The translations under genes and the position numbers were made by a program. From Rhodopseudomonas telluris (GTDB taxonomy: Bacteria; Pseudomonadota; Alphaproteobacteria; Rhizobiales; Xanthobacteraceae): a stretch of DNA of 64,000 nucleotides. The stretch covers positions 1-64,000 of the forward strand of contig NZ_JBHLWM010000008.1 of NCBI RefSeq assembly GCF_042432815.1, in the 5' to 3' direction. This document shows, in pieces, positions 1 to 10,183 of this stretch (positions within the stretch are counted from its first letter, which is position 1; the number at the start of each line of letters is the position of its first letter). The notes under the pieces are model-generated. The model was not told the origin of the DNA and did not search any database. It saw only the letters and a program-made list of their open reading frames with translations.

Positions 1-41
1 TCCGAACAGGCGTCGACTATGTCTCCGGGCTGAACACTTGT

Positions 42-115
42 CCCGGCCATCCACGTCTTTCCACACGCTCAGTGCCTGCGTCCGTGGATGGCCGGGTCGA
101 AGCCCGGCCATGACG
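42..115. repeat. REP-like intergenic palindrome
   Basis: Two perfect 14-base arms (42-55 CCCGGCCATCCACG and 83-96, its exact reverse complement) are separated by 27 bases. A second, tighter hairpin (90-96 GGCCGGG with 103-109 CCCGGCC) overlaps the right arm. Palindromes of this CCCGGCCAT type are common between genes in Bradyrhizobium and Rhodopseudomonas genomes, from memory of those genomes. It lies just past the 3' end of bioB, where it could act as a transcript end or be an inert repeat. Confidence 0.6.
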
Positions 116-142
116 GCGGTGGGTGTGGGGCGTCGCCGCGCC

Positions 143-1153
143 TCAGCCGTGCCCGTGCACGCCGAGGTCGTCGCGCGCCGTGATGCCGAGGCGGGCGAAC
201 AACGCGCGGTCCTTGCTGTCGCCGGGGTTCGGCGTGGTCAGCAGGGTGTCGCCGATGAAGATCGAGTTGGCGCCGGCCAAAAAGCAGAGTGCCTGCATCT
301 CGTCACTCATCGCGGTGCGGCCGGCGGCGAGGCGGACGTCGGACTTCGGCATCATGATGCGTGCCAGCGCGATGGTGCGGACGAATTCGAATGGGTCGAC
401 CGGCGTCGCGGTCTTGGCGATCGGCGTGCCTTCGATCGGGATCAGCATGTTGATCGGTACGCTCTCCGGATGCTGCGGCAGGTTGGCCAGCGTGCGAAGC
501 ATCTCGACGCGGTCGGTCGGCTTCTCGCCGAGGCCGAGGATGCCGCCGCAGCACACCTTGATGCCCGCGTCGTGCACCTTCGCCAGCGTATCGAGACGAT
601 CGCCGTAGCTGCGCGTCTTCACCACGGAGGCATAGAACTCCTCGGAGGTGTCGACGTTGTGGTTGTAGTAATCGAGGCCGGCGTCGGCGAGTTGCTTGGC
701 CTGATCGTCGCTCAGCATGCCGAGCGTCATGCAGGCTTCCATGCCGAGGGCCTTGACGCCCTTCACCATCTCGATGATCGGCGCCATGTCGCGCTCCTTC
801 GGCGAGCGCCACGCCGCGCCCATGCAGTAGCGGGTCGCGCCGGCGTCGCGCGCCGCCTTGGCGCCTTCGATCACCTTCTTCGGGTCCATCAGCTTGGAGG
901 CGGGCAGGGCGGTGTCGTGATGCGCCGACTGGCTGCAATAGCCGCAATCCTCGGCGCAGCCGCCGGTCTTGACGTTGAGCAACTGATTGCACTGCACCGC
1001 GTTCGCGTCGAAGCTCTGGCGATGGATCGTCTGCGCCCGGAAGATCAGATCGGCGAAAGGCGAATTATAGATCTCGGCGGCTTCCTCCCGGGTCCAGTCG
1101 TGGCGCAGGGTCGGGGTGGCGGCGGCCAGAGAGGCCATATCGATCGAGTTCAA
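143..1153 (-). CDS. bioB: Biotin synthase
   Basis: Radical-SAM biotin synthase, which inserts sulfur into dethiobiotin in the last step of biotin synthesis (cytoplasmic). The signature CAEDCGYCSQSAHH holds the CxxxCxxC cysteines that bind the SAM-linked 4Fe-4S cluster. The later CMGAAWR, YYNHNVDTSEEFY and NMLIPIEGTP stretches are also typical of BioB. Start: TTG at 1153, giving 336 aa, is preceded by GGAG at a good distance; ATG at 1138 is the alternative. The reading frame stays open further upstream, but the extra residues are arginine/proline-rich and do not resemble BioB. The gene is divergent from the small ORF at 1445 and stands alone, away from other bio genes in this window. Confidence 0.97.
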   Translation of the reverse strand: MNSIDMASLAAATPTLRHDWTREEAAEIYNSPFADLIFRAQTIHRQSFDANAVQCNQLLNVKTGGCAEDCGYCSQSAHHDTALPASKLMDPKKVIEGAKAARDAGATRYCMGAAWRSPKERDMAPIIEMVKGVKALGMEACMTLGMLSDDQAKQLADAGLDYYNHNVDTSEEFYASVVKTRSYGDRLDTLAKVHDAGIKVCCGGILGLGEKPTDRVEMLRTLANLPQHPESVPINMLIPIEGTPIAKTATPVDPFEFVRTIALARIMMPKSDVRLAAGRTAMSDEMQALCFLAGANSIFIGDTLLTTPNPGDSKDRALFARLGITARDDLGVHGHG

Positions 1154-1218
1154 CGCGGTCGCTCCATGCTGTGTGTCAGCTTGCGCAAAGCCATAAGGGG
1201 TTTCGCCAAGCGAGGAAA

Positions 1219-1240
1219 CCCGCCCCGGCGCAGGGGCGGG
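1219..1240 (-). promoter_or_regulatory. GC-rich hairpin in the bioB leader
   Basis: An 8-bp perfect stem (CCCGCCCC, loop of six, GGGGCGGG) lies about 65 bases upstream of the bioB start on the transcribed strand and is followed by GTTTCC. It resembles a weak intrinsic terminator or attenuator. It could equally end a transcript coming from outside; the U tract is too short to be sure. Confidence 0.35.
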
Positions 1241-1444
1241 CCGACGATGGTTTAGGTCAGGATTTCTGACGCTTTTTCGCGGATTTTGCCCATCATTTGC
1301 CGTTGCGAACCCTCTGCGAGGTCGTCTAGAAGGATATCTGTCCGGTCCGTCGGCGACTTGCGTCAACTCTCTTTCGTCAACCTAGCTTCAAGGGTTGTCG
1401 TGTCAGTGTTTATCGCGCACGATAAGGACCTCAAGGTGTCGGAT

Positions 1445-1597
1445 ATGGCGATTCGCGGCAACAAGGCTGGAATGCAGGGGACGGCGGCAATCGCCGCGCC
1501 CGCGATTCCGGCTGCGCCGATCGGTCAGGCCGCGCTTCAGACCCTCGCGCTGATCACCCTCGCGCTTGGCGGGCTGCTTCTGCTTATTCGCCCCTGA
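1445..1597 (+). CDS. Small single-pass membrane protein, unknown
   Basis: A 50-aa product with a short basic N-terminus and a C-terminal hydrophobic run (residues about 30-48, ending in RP), consistent with one membrane segment. The mid-region is Ala/Pro-rich (AAIAAPAIPAAPIG). AAGGA at 1424-1428 sits well for a GTG start at 1436 (53 aa), so ATG at 1445 and GTG at 1436 are both possible. It lies between divergent bioB and leuA. I do not recognise a family. Confidence 0.45.
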   Translation: MAIRGNKAGMQGTAAIAAPAIPAAPIGQAALQTLALITLALGGLLLLIRP

Positions 1598-1705
1598 GGG
1601 CCGTCTGGGCGCATGCGCCTGGGCACTCAGGGGATCGCAAGAATGCCAGACCCAATCGCGCCGAATTCTCCGTCGAGACGGCGCTCCGAACCAAGGAATT
1701 CTTTC

Positions 1706-3280
<1,575 letters not shown>

Positions 3281-3313
3281 CGCCCGGCCGCGACCACGAT
3301 TGGTACGCCATCA

Positions 3314-3340
3314 AACGCAGCGCTTCGGCGCTGCGTTTTT
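3314..3340 (+). terminator. Rho-independent terminator after leuA
   Basis: A perfect 10-bp stem (3314-3323 and 3328-3337) is closed by a TTCG tetraloop and runs into TTTTTGTTTG. It lies 33 bases past the leuA stop and separates leuA from the TRAP operon. Confidence 0.92.
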
Positions 3341-3486
3341 GTTTGCAGCACAGCATGACACCGGCGCGAACCGTCACCCGAACCCGGCCCCTCCGAAACG
3401 ACAATGGCTTTTAGGTCGGAGTCTCTGTAAGGGGGACAGGAGCCCGTGCGTTTCCGCGCACCCACAAAAATCGAGGGGGAAGTCCC

Positions 3487-4491
3487 ATGCGTAAGCTGAT
3501 CCTGTCCGCGGCCTCGGTCGCGTTGCTGGCCCTGATCGGCCCCGCCGCGGCGCAGTCGCCGATCGTCATCAAGTTCAGCCACGTCGTGGCGCCGAACACG
3601 CCGAAAGGCCTCGCCGCCGACAAGTTCAAGGAACTTGCCGAGAAGTACACCGACGGCAAGGTCAAGGTCGAAGTCTATCCGAACTCGCAGCTGTACAAGG
3701 ACAAGGAAGAACTCGACGCGCTGCAACTCGGCGCGGTTCAAATGCTCGCGCCCTCGATCTCGAAGTTCGGCCCGGCCGGTGTCAAGGAATTCGAGGTATT
3801 CGACCTGCCGTATATCCTTCCGGACATCGCGGCGCTGCGCAAGGTGACCAACGGCCCGGTCGGTGCCAAGCTGTTCAAGCTGCTCGACGCCAAGGGCATC
3901 ACCGGCCTGGCGTATTGGGACAACGGCTTCAAGATCATGAGCGCCAACAAGAAGCTGATCGAGCCGGCCGACTACAAGGGCCTGAAATTCCGCATCCAGT
4001 CGTCGAAGGTGCTCGACGCGCAGTTCCGCTCGCTCGGCGCGATCCCGCAGGTGATGGCGTTCTCGGAAGTGTATCAGGCGCTGCAGACCGGTGTCGTCGA
4101 CGGCCAGGAGAATACTCCGTCGAACATGTACACGCAGAAGATGCACGAGGTGCAGAAGTACACCACCGTGACCAATCACGGCTATATCGGCTACGCGGTG
4201 ATCGTGAACAAGAAGTTCTGGGACGGCATTCCGGCCGACACCCGCGCGCAGCTCGACAAGGCGATGGCGGAAGCGACCGAGTTCGGCAACAACCAGTCGC
4301 AGAAGGAAAACGAAGACGCGCTCCAGGAAATGAAGAAGTCCGGCAAGACCGAGATCATCATGCTGACGCCCGAGCAGAACGCCGCTATGCGCAAGGCGAT
4401 GGCGCCGGTCTATGATGACGTCGGTGGCCGCGTCGGCAAGGCGTTGATCGCCGAATTCCTCAAGGAAAGCGGCGGCGGCCCGACCAACTAG
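3487..4491 (+). CDS. dctP: TRAP transporter substrate-binding protein, DctP family
   Basis: Periplasmic solute receptor of a tripartite ATP-independent transporter, 334 aa. It has a cleavable signal peptide (MRKLILSA...ALIGPAAAQS, cleavage likely after AAA/Q near residue 22). The mature part begins IVIKFSHVVAPNTPKG, as in DctP proteins, and contains the conserved FRIQSS region whose arginine normally contacts the substrate carboxylate, followed by VYQALQTGVVDGQEN. This suggests a carboxylic-acid ligand, probably a C4-dicarboxylate, but the ligand cannot be read from sequence. GAGGGGAAGT before the ATG is a good ribosome site. It is the first gene of a dctP-dctQ-dctM operon. Confidence 0.95.
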   Translation: MRKLILSAASVALLALIGPAAAQSPIVIKFSHVVAPNTPKGLAADKFKELAEKYTDGKVKVEVYPNSQLYKDKEELDALQLGAVQMLAPSISKFGPAGVKEFEVFDLPYILPDIAALRKVTNGPVGAKLFKLLDAKGITGLAYWDNGFKIMSANKKLIEPADYKGLKFRIQSSKVLDAQFRSLGAIPQVMAFSEVYQALQTGVVDGQENTPSNMYTQKMHEVQKYTTVTNHGYIGYAVIVNKKFWDGIPADTRAQLDKAMAEATEFGNNQSQKENEDALQEMKKSGKTEIIMLTPEQNAAMRKAMAPVYDDVGGRVGKALIAEFLKESGGGPTN

Positions 4492-4619
4492 GCTTGCATC
4501 GGGGCGCCCGCGTCGACAAGCGCTGGCGCCCGTTGTATTTCCGGATGCACCGCGTCCGGCACCAATAACGGCCGCCGACGGGTCCGACCCGGGCGGCCGA
4601 TCGATTTGGGGGGAGAAGA

Positions 4620-5204
4620 ATGTTCATGCGCATCCTCGACAGACTTGAGGAGATCCTGATCGCGACCATGATCGGCGGCGCCACGCTGCTGATCTTCGTC
4701 GCGGTGATGCACCGCTATCTGGTCGGGATCCCGCTGTTCTATCCGATCCTGTTTCCGATCGACCTGTCCTGGGCGCAGGAGCTGTGCATCTACATGTTCG
4801 TGTGGATGGCGAAGTTCGGGGCCGCCTACGGCGTGCGCACCGGCATCCATGTCGGCGTCGATGTGCTGGTCAATGTGATGCAGCCGCGCGTGCGCAAGGC
4901 GACGATCCTGTTCGGCCTGTTCTGCGGCGCGCTGTTCACCTCAATCATCGGCACGATGGGCGCCAAGTTCGTCTACGGCCTGATCGACACCAACCAGACC
5001 TCGCCGGATCTCGAGATCCCGAGCTGGATCGTCTATCTGTGCATTCCGCTGGGCTCGTATCTGATGTGCTTCCGCTTTCTGCAGGTGGCGTATCACTACG
5101 TGCGTCACGATCATCTGCCGCATCACGACCACAGCCACGTCGAAGGTATCGACGAGCCGCATATGCCCGGGTCGGCGGCGGCAGCGGCGGAGGCGGTGCG
5201 ATGA
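4620..5204 (+). CDS. dctQ: TRAP transporter small membrane subunit, DctQ family
   Basis: A 194-aa membrane protein with about four hydrophobic segments, the usual layout of the DctQ subunit that partners DctM and the receptor. The SWAQELCIYMFVWMAKFGAAYGVR stretch, with its internal WAQE and GAAYG, is characteristic. The C-terminal tail is unusually histidine-rich (HYVRHDHLPHHDHSHVEG), which could bind metal or simply be a soluble tail. GGGGGAGAAGA precedes the ATG. The stop overlaps the dctM start (ATGA), so translation is coupled. Confidence 0.93.
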   Translation: MFMRILDRLEEILIATMIGGATLLIFVAVMHRYLVGIPLFYPILFPIDLSWAQELCIYMFVWMAKFGAAYGVRTGIHVGVDVLVNVMQPRVRKATILFGLFCGALFTSIIGTMGAKFVYGLIDTNQTSPDLEIPSWIVYLCIPLGSYLMCFRFLQVAYHYVRHDHLPHHDHSHVEGIDEPHMPGSAAAAAEAVR

Positions 5205-6526
5205 ACACCGCGCTGATCTTCTCGCTGCTGATCGTGCTAATGCTGACCGGCATGCCGATCTCTATCGCGCTCGGTCTCACCGTGCTGTCGTTCGTATTCC
5301 TGTTCACCAACGTGCCGGTCGAAGCGGTGTCGTTGAAGCTGTTCACCGGCATCGAGAACTTCGAGATCATGGCGATCCCGTTCTTCATCCTTGCCGGCAA
5401 TTTCCTCACCCATGGCGGCGTGGCGCGGCGCATGATCAACTTCGCCACCACCATGGTCGGGCACTGGCACGGCGGCCTCGGCCTTGCCGGCGTCATGGCC
5501 TGCGCGCTGTTCGCGGCGGTGTCCGGCTCGTCGCCGGCGACCGTGATCGCGATCGGCTCCATCATGCTGCCGGCGATGGTCAAGCAGGGCTTCCCGAAGC
5601 GGTTCGGTGCCGGCGTCATCACCACCTCGGGTGCGCTCGGCATCCTGATTCCGCCGTCGATCGTGATGGTGGTGTATTCAGTGGCAACCGGCGGCTCGAT
5701 CGCGCTCGATCCGGCCGGCAACCGCGTGTCGTCGGCTTCGGTCGGTCAATTGTTCATGGCGGGCGTGATCCCCGGCATCATGCTGGCGACGCTGCTCGGC
5801 TTCACGACGTTCTATCGCGCCTGGAAGAACGACTACCCGCGGCTGCCGCGCGCCACCTGGGGCGAGAGCTTCGTGGCGTTCCGCAAGTGTATCTGGGGAT
5901 TGCTACTGATCGCGATCGTGCTCGGCGGCATCTATGCCGGCTGGTTCACGCCGACCGAGGCGGCAGCGATCAGCGCGGTCTATGCATTCGTGATCGCGGT
6001 GTTCGTGTATCGCGATCTGTCGCTCAGAGACGTGCCGAAGGTGCTGCTCGGCTCTGCGAACATGAGCGCGATGATCCTCTACATCATCACCAATGCGGTG
6101 CTGTTCTCCTTCCTGATGGCCAACGAGAACATTCCGCAGCAGATCGCCAACTGGATGTCGACCGCCGGCGTCAACTGGATCGTGTTCCTGCTGGTGGTGA
6201 ACGTTCTTCTTCTGCTCGCCGGCAACGTCATGGAGGCCACCTCGATCGTGCTGATCATGGCGCCGATCCTGTTCCCGGTCGCCGTCAAGCTCGGCATCCA
6301 CCCGGTGCATCTCGGCATCCTGATGGTGGTCAACATGGAGGTCGGCATGTGCCACCCGCCCGTTGGCCTCAACCTGTACGTGGCATCCGGCATCGCCAAG
6401 ATGGGCATCACCGAGCTCACCATCGCGGTAATGCCGTGGCTGCTGACGATGATCGCGTTCCTCGGCGTCGTCACCTACGTGCCGGAAATCTCGCTGTGGC
6501 TGCCGCGGATGCTCGGCATGTTGTGA
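5201..6526 (+). CDS. dctM: TRAP transporter large permease, DctM family
   Basis: A 441-aa, highly hydrophobic permease of the ion-coupled TRAP family with roughly twelve membrane segments. Typical DctM features are GMPISIALG near the start, the IPFFILAGNFLTHGGVARRM loop and SGSSPATVIAIGSIMLP. The C-terminal region has HPVHLGILMVVNMEVGMCHPPVGLNLYV. The start at 5201 overlaps the dctQ stop by the ATGA arrangement; the frame is open further upstream, but those residues overlap dctQ and are not DctM-like. With dctP and dctQ it makes a complete secondary uptake system. Confidence 0.95.
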   Translation: MNTALIFSLLIVLMLTGMPISIALGLTVLSFVFLFTNVPVEAVSLKLFTGIENFEIMAIPFFILAGNFLTHGGVARRMINFATTMVGHWHGGLGLAGVMACALFAAVSGSSPATVIAIGSIMLPAMVKQGFPKRFGAGVITTSGALGILIPPSIVMVVYSVATGGSIALDPAGNRVSSASVGQLFMAGVIPGIMLATLLGFTTFYRAWKNDYPRLPRATWGESFVAFRKCIWGLLLIAIVLGGIYAGWFTPTEAAAISAVYAFVIAVFVYRDLSLRDVPKVLLGSANMSAMILYIITNAVLFSFLMANENIPQQIANWMSTAGVNWIVFLLVVNVLLLLAGNVMEATSIVLIMAPILFPVAVKLGIHPVHLGILMVVNMEVGMCHPPVGLNLYVASGIAKMGITELTIAVMPWLLTMIAFLGVVTYVPEISLWLPRMLGML

Positions 6527-6609
6527 GGACGGTATGAACGTGTGGTGAATGCGAGTTAGCAACACGTTGATACGCGGCGAAACGCCGGGCACGATAAGTA
6601 ACACTGCGT

Positions 6610-6633
6610 GAAGATGACATCTTGGTCATCTTC
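6610..6633 (+). repeat. Inverted repeat before the LTxxQ gene
   Basis: Nine-bp perfect arms, GAAGATGAC (6610-6618) and GTCATCTTC (6625-6633), are separated by six bases. No U tract follows, so a terminator is unlikely. It lies about 80 bases before the 6711 start and could be an operator or an RNA hairpin. Confidence 0.4.
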
Positions 6634-6710
6634 CGCTTTCTGTCCAAAGCGTAAGTTGATCGGGCAGGGCGGCGACCTCATCTTCGGGAGACCTTTGCAA
6701 GGAGGTTTCC

Positions 6711-7313
6711 ATGAAGAAGGTTTTGCTCGCCGGCGCGACCGTGCTGGCTCTCGCCGGCTCCTCGGCTGCCTATGCCCAGCATCACGGCTGGTTCGACCAA
6801 CACCGCGATCATCGCCCCTGGGCCAGCGCGGAGGATCGCGCCGCCTTCGCCGATGCGCGGATCGCGGCGGTGCATGCGGGGCTCAAGCTCACCCCCGATC
6901 AGGAAAAGCTGTGGCCACCGCTCGAGGCCGCAGTGAAAGACTTCGCCAAGTTGCGGATCGACCGCGCCGAGGCGCGGATGAAGGCGCGCGACGACGATCG
7001 CGACAGCAAGGCTGTCGATCCGGTGGCGCGGCTGCGCGACCGCGCCGACCGGATGGCCGAGAGCGCTGCGGCGATGAAGAAGATCGCCGACGCTGCGGAC
7101 CCGCTCTACAAGTCGCTGGACGAGGGCCAGAAGCGCCGCCTGCGGGTTCTGACCCGTTTCGAAGGCGGATGGGGCCGCGGTCCACACCACCATCCGCGGA
7201 TGCACCGCGATGACGATGATCGCGGTCCGCGCTGGAACCGCGACCGTGGTCCGGGAGGCCCCGGCATGATGGACGACCGCGACGACGACGGACCCGGCCC
7301 GCGCCGGCTTTAG
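6711..7313 (+). CDS. Periplasmic LTxxQ-motif (Spy/CpxP-like) protein
   Basis: A 200-aa exported protein with a signal peptide (MKKVLLAGATVLALAGSSAAYAQ, cleavage near residue 22-23). The LTPDQ motif at residues 60-64 is the LTxxQ signature of the Spy/CpxP group of periplasmic chaperone or stress proteins; the middle is helical and charged. The C-terminal about 50 residues are low-complexity and rich in His, Asp, Arg and Gly (GPHHHPRMHRDDDDRGPR), which might bind metal. The ribosome site AAGGAGG is close to ideal. It is single, flanked upstream by an inverted repeat and downstream by a terminator. Function is inferred from family only. Confidence 0.85.
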   Translation: MKKVLLAGATVLALAGSSAAYAQHHGWFDQHRDHRPWASAEDRAAFADARIAAVHAGLKLTPDQEKLWPPLEAAVKDFAKLRIDRAEARMKARDDDRDSKAVDPVARLRDRADRMAESAAAMKKIADAADPLYKSLDEGQKRRLRVLTRFEGGWGRGPHHHPRMHRDDDDRGPRWNRDRGPGGPGMMDDRDDDGPGPRRL

Positions 7314-7339
7314 TCTCGTCGGCAGAGCAATCGGCCTGG

Positions 7340-7365
7340 AAACCGCCGGATTGCCGGCGGTTTTC
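7340..7365 (+). terminator. Rho-independent terminator after the LTxxQ gene
   Basis: A 10-bp stem (7340-7349 AAACCGCCGG with 7354-7363) with an ATTG loop runs into TTTTC. It is 26 bases past the stop of the 6711 gene and isolates it from the tRNA gene. Confidence 0.82.
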
Positions 7366-7410
7366 TCCGGTCCACAAGAAATCCAGAATGACGTAAAAAT
7401 GTCGTCTGGC

Positions 7411-7440
7411 TTGCTGGACATCTCCGATCCGCTTTGCTAA
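7411..7440 (+). promoter_or_regulatory. Possible sigma-70 promoter for tRNA-Lys
   Basis: TTGCTG (7411-7416) and TGCTAA (7435-7440) are 18 bases apart and end 37 bases before the mature tRNA. The match to the housekeeping consensus is moderate, and the call leans on position. Confidence 0.3.
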
Positions 7441-7477
7441 ACGCAGCCGTCCCGAGCGGAAACTCTGATCGGTTCGG

Positions 7478-7553
<76 letters not shown>

Positions 7554-7820
7554 AGTCCTTCCTTGAAGTCCTATAATTCGATGATCAAGGGCAGGCACCG
7601 GTGGTGTCCCGATTTCGCGTTTTGGCACGTGCCATCGCGGTTGCTTTGATCTCAGAACTTCTTTTGACCGATGCCGTCTGCGGATCGATGCGCGGCGGTT
7701 CGCCACTGCGCGGCGACCGCACGTTTCTGCCAAGAAATCAGACGTGAGCGGTCCGTCCCATGTCACCACACTGTCACACAACGCAGCGAGAGAGTGTCCG
7801 GCAATCAACCGGATATCCTC

Positions 7821-10178
7821 ATGGACTATTTCAGGCGCTTCACCTTCCTGTTCTCGGCTCCCACCTTCGACGCGGATGATCTCGAAGGGCTGCGGTTCAA
7901 CCAGATCGTCGCCGAGATCGAGCGGTCAGGTTTCGAGATCGTCAAGGCGCGCAAGCTTGAAGATGCCGAGATCGCTGTACAGACCGATGCAGCGATCGGC
8001 TGCATGGTGGTCGACTGGGGCAAGAAGGGCCTCGAGGGCAAGACAGCCGCGCTGATCAATCTGATGCGTCGGCGCGGCCTCGACTTCCCGATCGTCCTGC
8101 TGATCCGTCGCAAGCGGTTCGAGGAAGTGCCGGTCGAGGTGCTCGATTTCATCGATGGTTATGTGTTCCTGTCCGAAGAGACCCCCACCTTCATCGCGCG
8201 CAATCTGATCAGCCGGCTGAAGCAATACGCCGACACGCTGAAGACTCCGTTCTTTGGCGCGCTGGTCGACTACGCGGAGGAAGGCAATCAGCTTTGGACC
8301 TGTCCGGGCCACAACGGCGGCATGTTCTACAGCCGCAGTCCCATCGGCCGCGTGTTCATCGAGCATCTCGGCGAAGCAGTGTTTCGCGACGACCTCGACA
8401 ATTCGGTGCTCGACCTTGGCGACCTGCTGACACACGAAGGGCCGGCGCTGCGCGCGCAGCAGGAGGCGGCGCAGATCTTCGGCGCCGAGAAGACGTACTT
8501 CGTGCTCAACGGCACCTCGAGCTCGAACAAGGTCGCGCTCGGCGCGCTGGTCACCGACGGCGATCTCGTCCTGTTCGATCGCAACAATCACAAGGCAGCG
8601 CATCACGGCGCACTGATGGTCGCAGGCGGCATCCCCGTCTATGTGCCGACTGTCCGCAATGCCTGGGGGCTGATCGGGCCGATGGCCTGGGACGCACTCG
8701 ACGAGACCGCGCTGCGCGAGCGCATCCGCACTCATCCGCTGGTCAAGGACCCGGACGCGTGGCGCAAGCCGCGGCCCTTCCGGGTCGCGGTGGTCGAGCA
8801 GTGCACCTATGACGGCACCATCCACAGCGCCGAGATGATCCTGCGCCGCATCGGGCACCTGTGCGACTACATCCTGTTCGACGAAGCCTGGGCCGGCTTC
8901 ATGAAGTTTCATCCGCTGTTTGCCGGCCGCTTCGCCATGGGGTTGGCGGATCTCGGCGATGACGCGCCCGGGATCATCGCGACGCAGTCCACCCACAAGC
9001 AACTCGCCAGCTTTTCACAGGCCTCGCAGATCCACATCAAGGACCGCCACATCCGCGGTCAGAAGCGGCGCGTCGAACACCGGCGCTTCAACGAAAGCTT
9101 CATGCAGCACGCCTCGACCTCGCCGTTCTATCCGCTGTTCGCATCGCTCGACGTCGGCGCGCAGATGATGAAGGGACGCTCTGGTGAGGTGCTGTGGGAC
9201 GACACGATCCGGCTCGGCATCGAGCTGCGCAAGAAGATCCGCGCGGTGCGGCGCGAATTCGAGGAGAAAGAGGCGAGGCCGGACCGGCGCTGGTTCTTCG
9301 ATCCTTTCGTGCCGGACCGTGTGACGATCGCCGACGCCGCACGCGAGGGTGGGGTGCACGATGTCGCCTGGGAGGCGGTGAGCACCGATCAACTCGCGAC
9401 CCACCCGGCGTTCTGGCAGATCGCGCCGGATGCGAGTTGGCACGGATTCGCGAACATGACGCCGGGCTTCGTCATGACCGATCCGAACAAACTGACGCTG
9501 CTTACGCCCGGCTTCGACCGCGCGACCGGCCGCTATGCCGAGCACGGCATCCCTGCCCCGGTGGTGGCGCAATATCTGCGCGAGAACCGTATCGTGCCGG
9601 AGAAGAATGATCTCAACTCGCTGCTCTTTCTGCTGACGCCGGGCGTCGAGGCGAGCAAGGCCGGCACGCTCATCAGCGGCCTCGTCGCCTTCAAGAAGCT
9701 GCACGACGACAACGCGCCGCTTGAAGACGTCATCCCGGAATTCTGTCGGCGCCGGCCGACGCGCTACGCCGGCGTCCGGCTACGCGATCTGTGCGGCCAA
9801 ATGCACCGGTTTTTCCGGGACGCCGACGTCAGCGGCCTGCAGGCCAAGCAATTTCTTCCCGATCATCTCCCCGAGATCGCGATGTCGCCGCGCGATGCCG
9901 CGCGTTGCCTCGTGCGTAACGACGTCGACTATTTGCCGATCAGCCAGATTGCCGGCCGGATCGCCACGACGCCTTTCGTGGTCTATCCGCCGGGGATCGC
10001 GACCATCGTTCCGGGTGAACGGCTGAGCGAGCGCGCGAAGCCGATGCTCGACTATCTGCAGATGTTCGAGCAGAGCTTCAATCAGTTCCCGGGCTTCGAG
10101 GTGGAAATCCAGGGCGTCTATCGCGAGTTCGATGAGGCGGGACGCATCCGTCTCTACACCTATGTGGTGGCCGAATAA
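7821..10178 (+). CDS. PLP-dependent Orn/Lys/Arg decarboxylase (fold type I)
   Basis: A 785-aa enzyme of the large prokaryotic ornithine/lysine/arginine decarboxylase family. Residues 1 to about 125 form a receiver-like N-terminal wing. The PLP domain follows, with FVLNGTSSSNK, DRNNHKAAHHG, DEAWAGFMKFHP and the Schiff-base lysine in STHKQ (Lys393). The C-terminal domain contains YPPGIATIVPGE, typical of the family. Substrate specificity (arginine, lysine or ornithine) cannot be decided by reading. Such enzymes make a diamine or agmatine and consume a proton, serving acid resistance or polyamine synthesis. ATG 7821 is chosen because homology begins there. A GNAT gene starts five bases after the stop. 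Confidence 0.92.
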   Translation: MDYFRRFTFLFSAPTFDADDLEGLRFNQIVAEIERSGFEIVKARKLEDAEIAVQTDAAIGCMVVDWGKKGLEGKTAALINLMRRRGLDFPIVLLIRRKRFEEVPVEVLDFIDGYVFLSEETPTFIARNLISRLKQYADTLKTPFFGALVDYAEEGNQLWTCPGHNGGMFYSRSPIGRVFIEHLGEAVFRDDLDNSVLDLGDLLTHEGPALRAQQEAAQIFGAEKTYFVLNGTSSSNKVALGALVTDGDLVLFDRNNHKAAHHGALMVAGGIPVYVPTVRNAWGLIGPMAWDALDETALRERIRTHPLVKDPDAWRKPRPFRVAVVEQCTYDGTIHSAEMILRRIGHLCDYILFDEAWAGFMKFHPLFAGRFAMGLADLGDDAPGIIATQSTHKQLASFSQASQIHIKDRHIRGQKRRVEHRRFNESFMQHASTSPFYPLFASLDVGAQMMKGRSGEVLWDDTIRLGIELRKKIRAVRREFEEKEARPDRRWFFDPFVPDRVTIADAAREGGVHDVAWEAVSTDQLATHPAFWQIAPDASWHGFANMTPGFVMTDPNKLTLLTPGFDRATGRYAEHGIPAPVVAQYLRENRIVPEKNDLNSLLFLLTPGVEASKAGTLISGLVAFKKLHDDNAPLEDVIPEFCRRRPTRYAGVRLRDLCGQMHRFFRDADVSGLQAKQFLPDHLPEIAMSPRDAARCLVRNDVDYLPISQIAGRIATTPFVVYPPGIATIVPGERLSERAKPMLDYLQMFEQSFNQFPGFEVEIQGVYREFDEAGRIRLYTYVVAE

Positions 10179-10183
10179 TTTGT

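Noticed and set aside
1059..1077. TTATAGATC, resembling a BioR operator half (TTATAGATAA type)
   Set aside because: It lies within the bioB coding sequence in the codons for E-I-Y-N and matches only partly, so it is probably coincidence.
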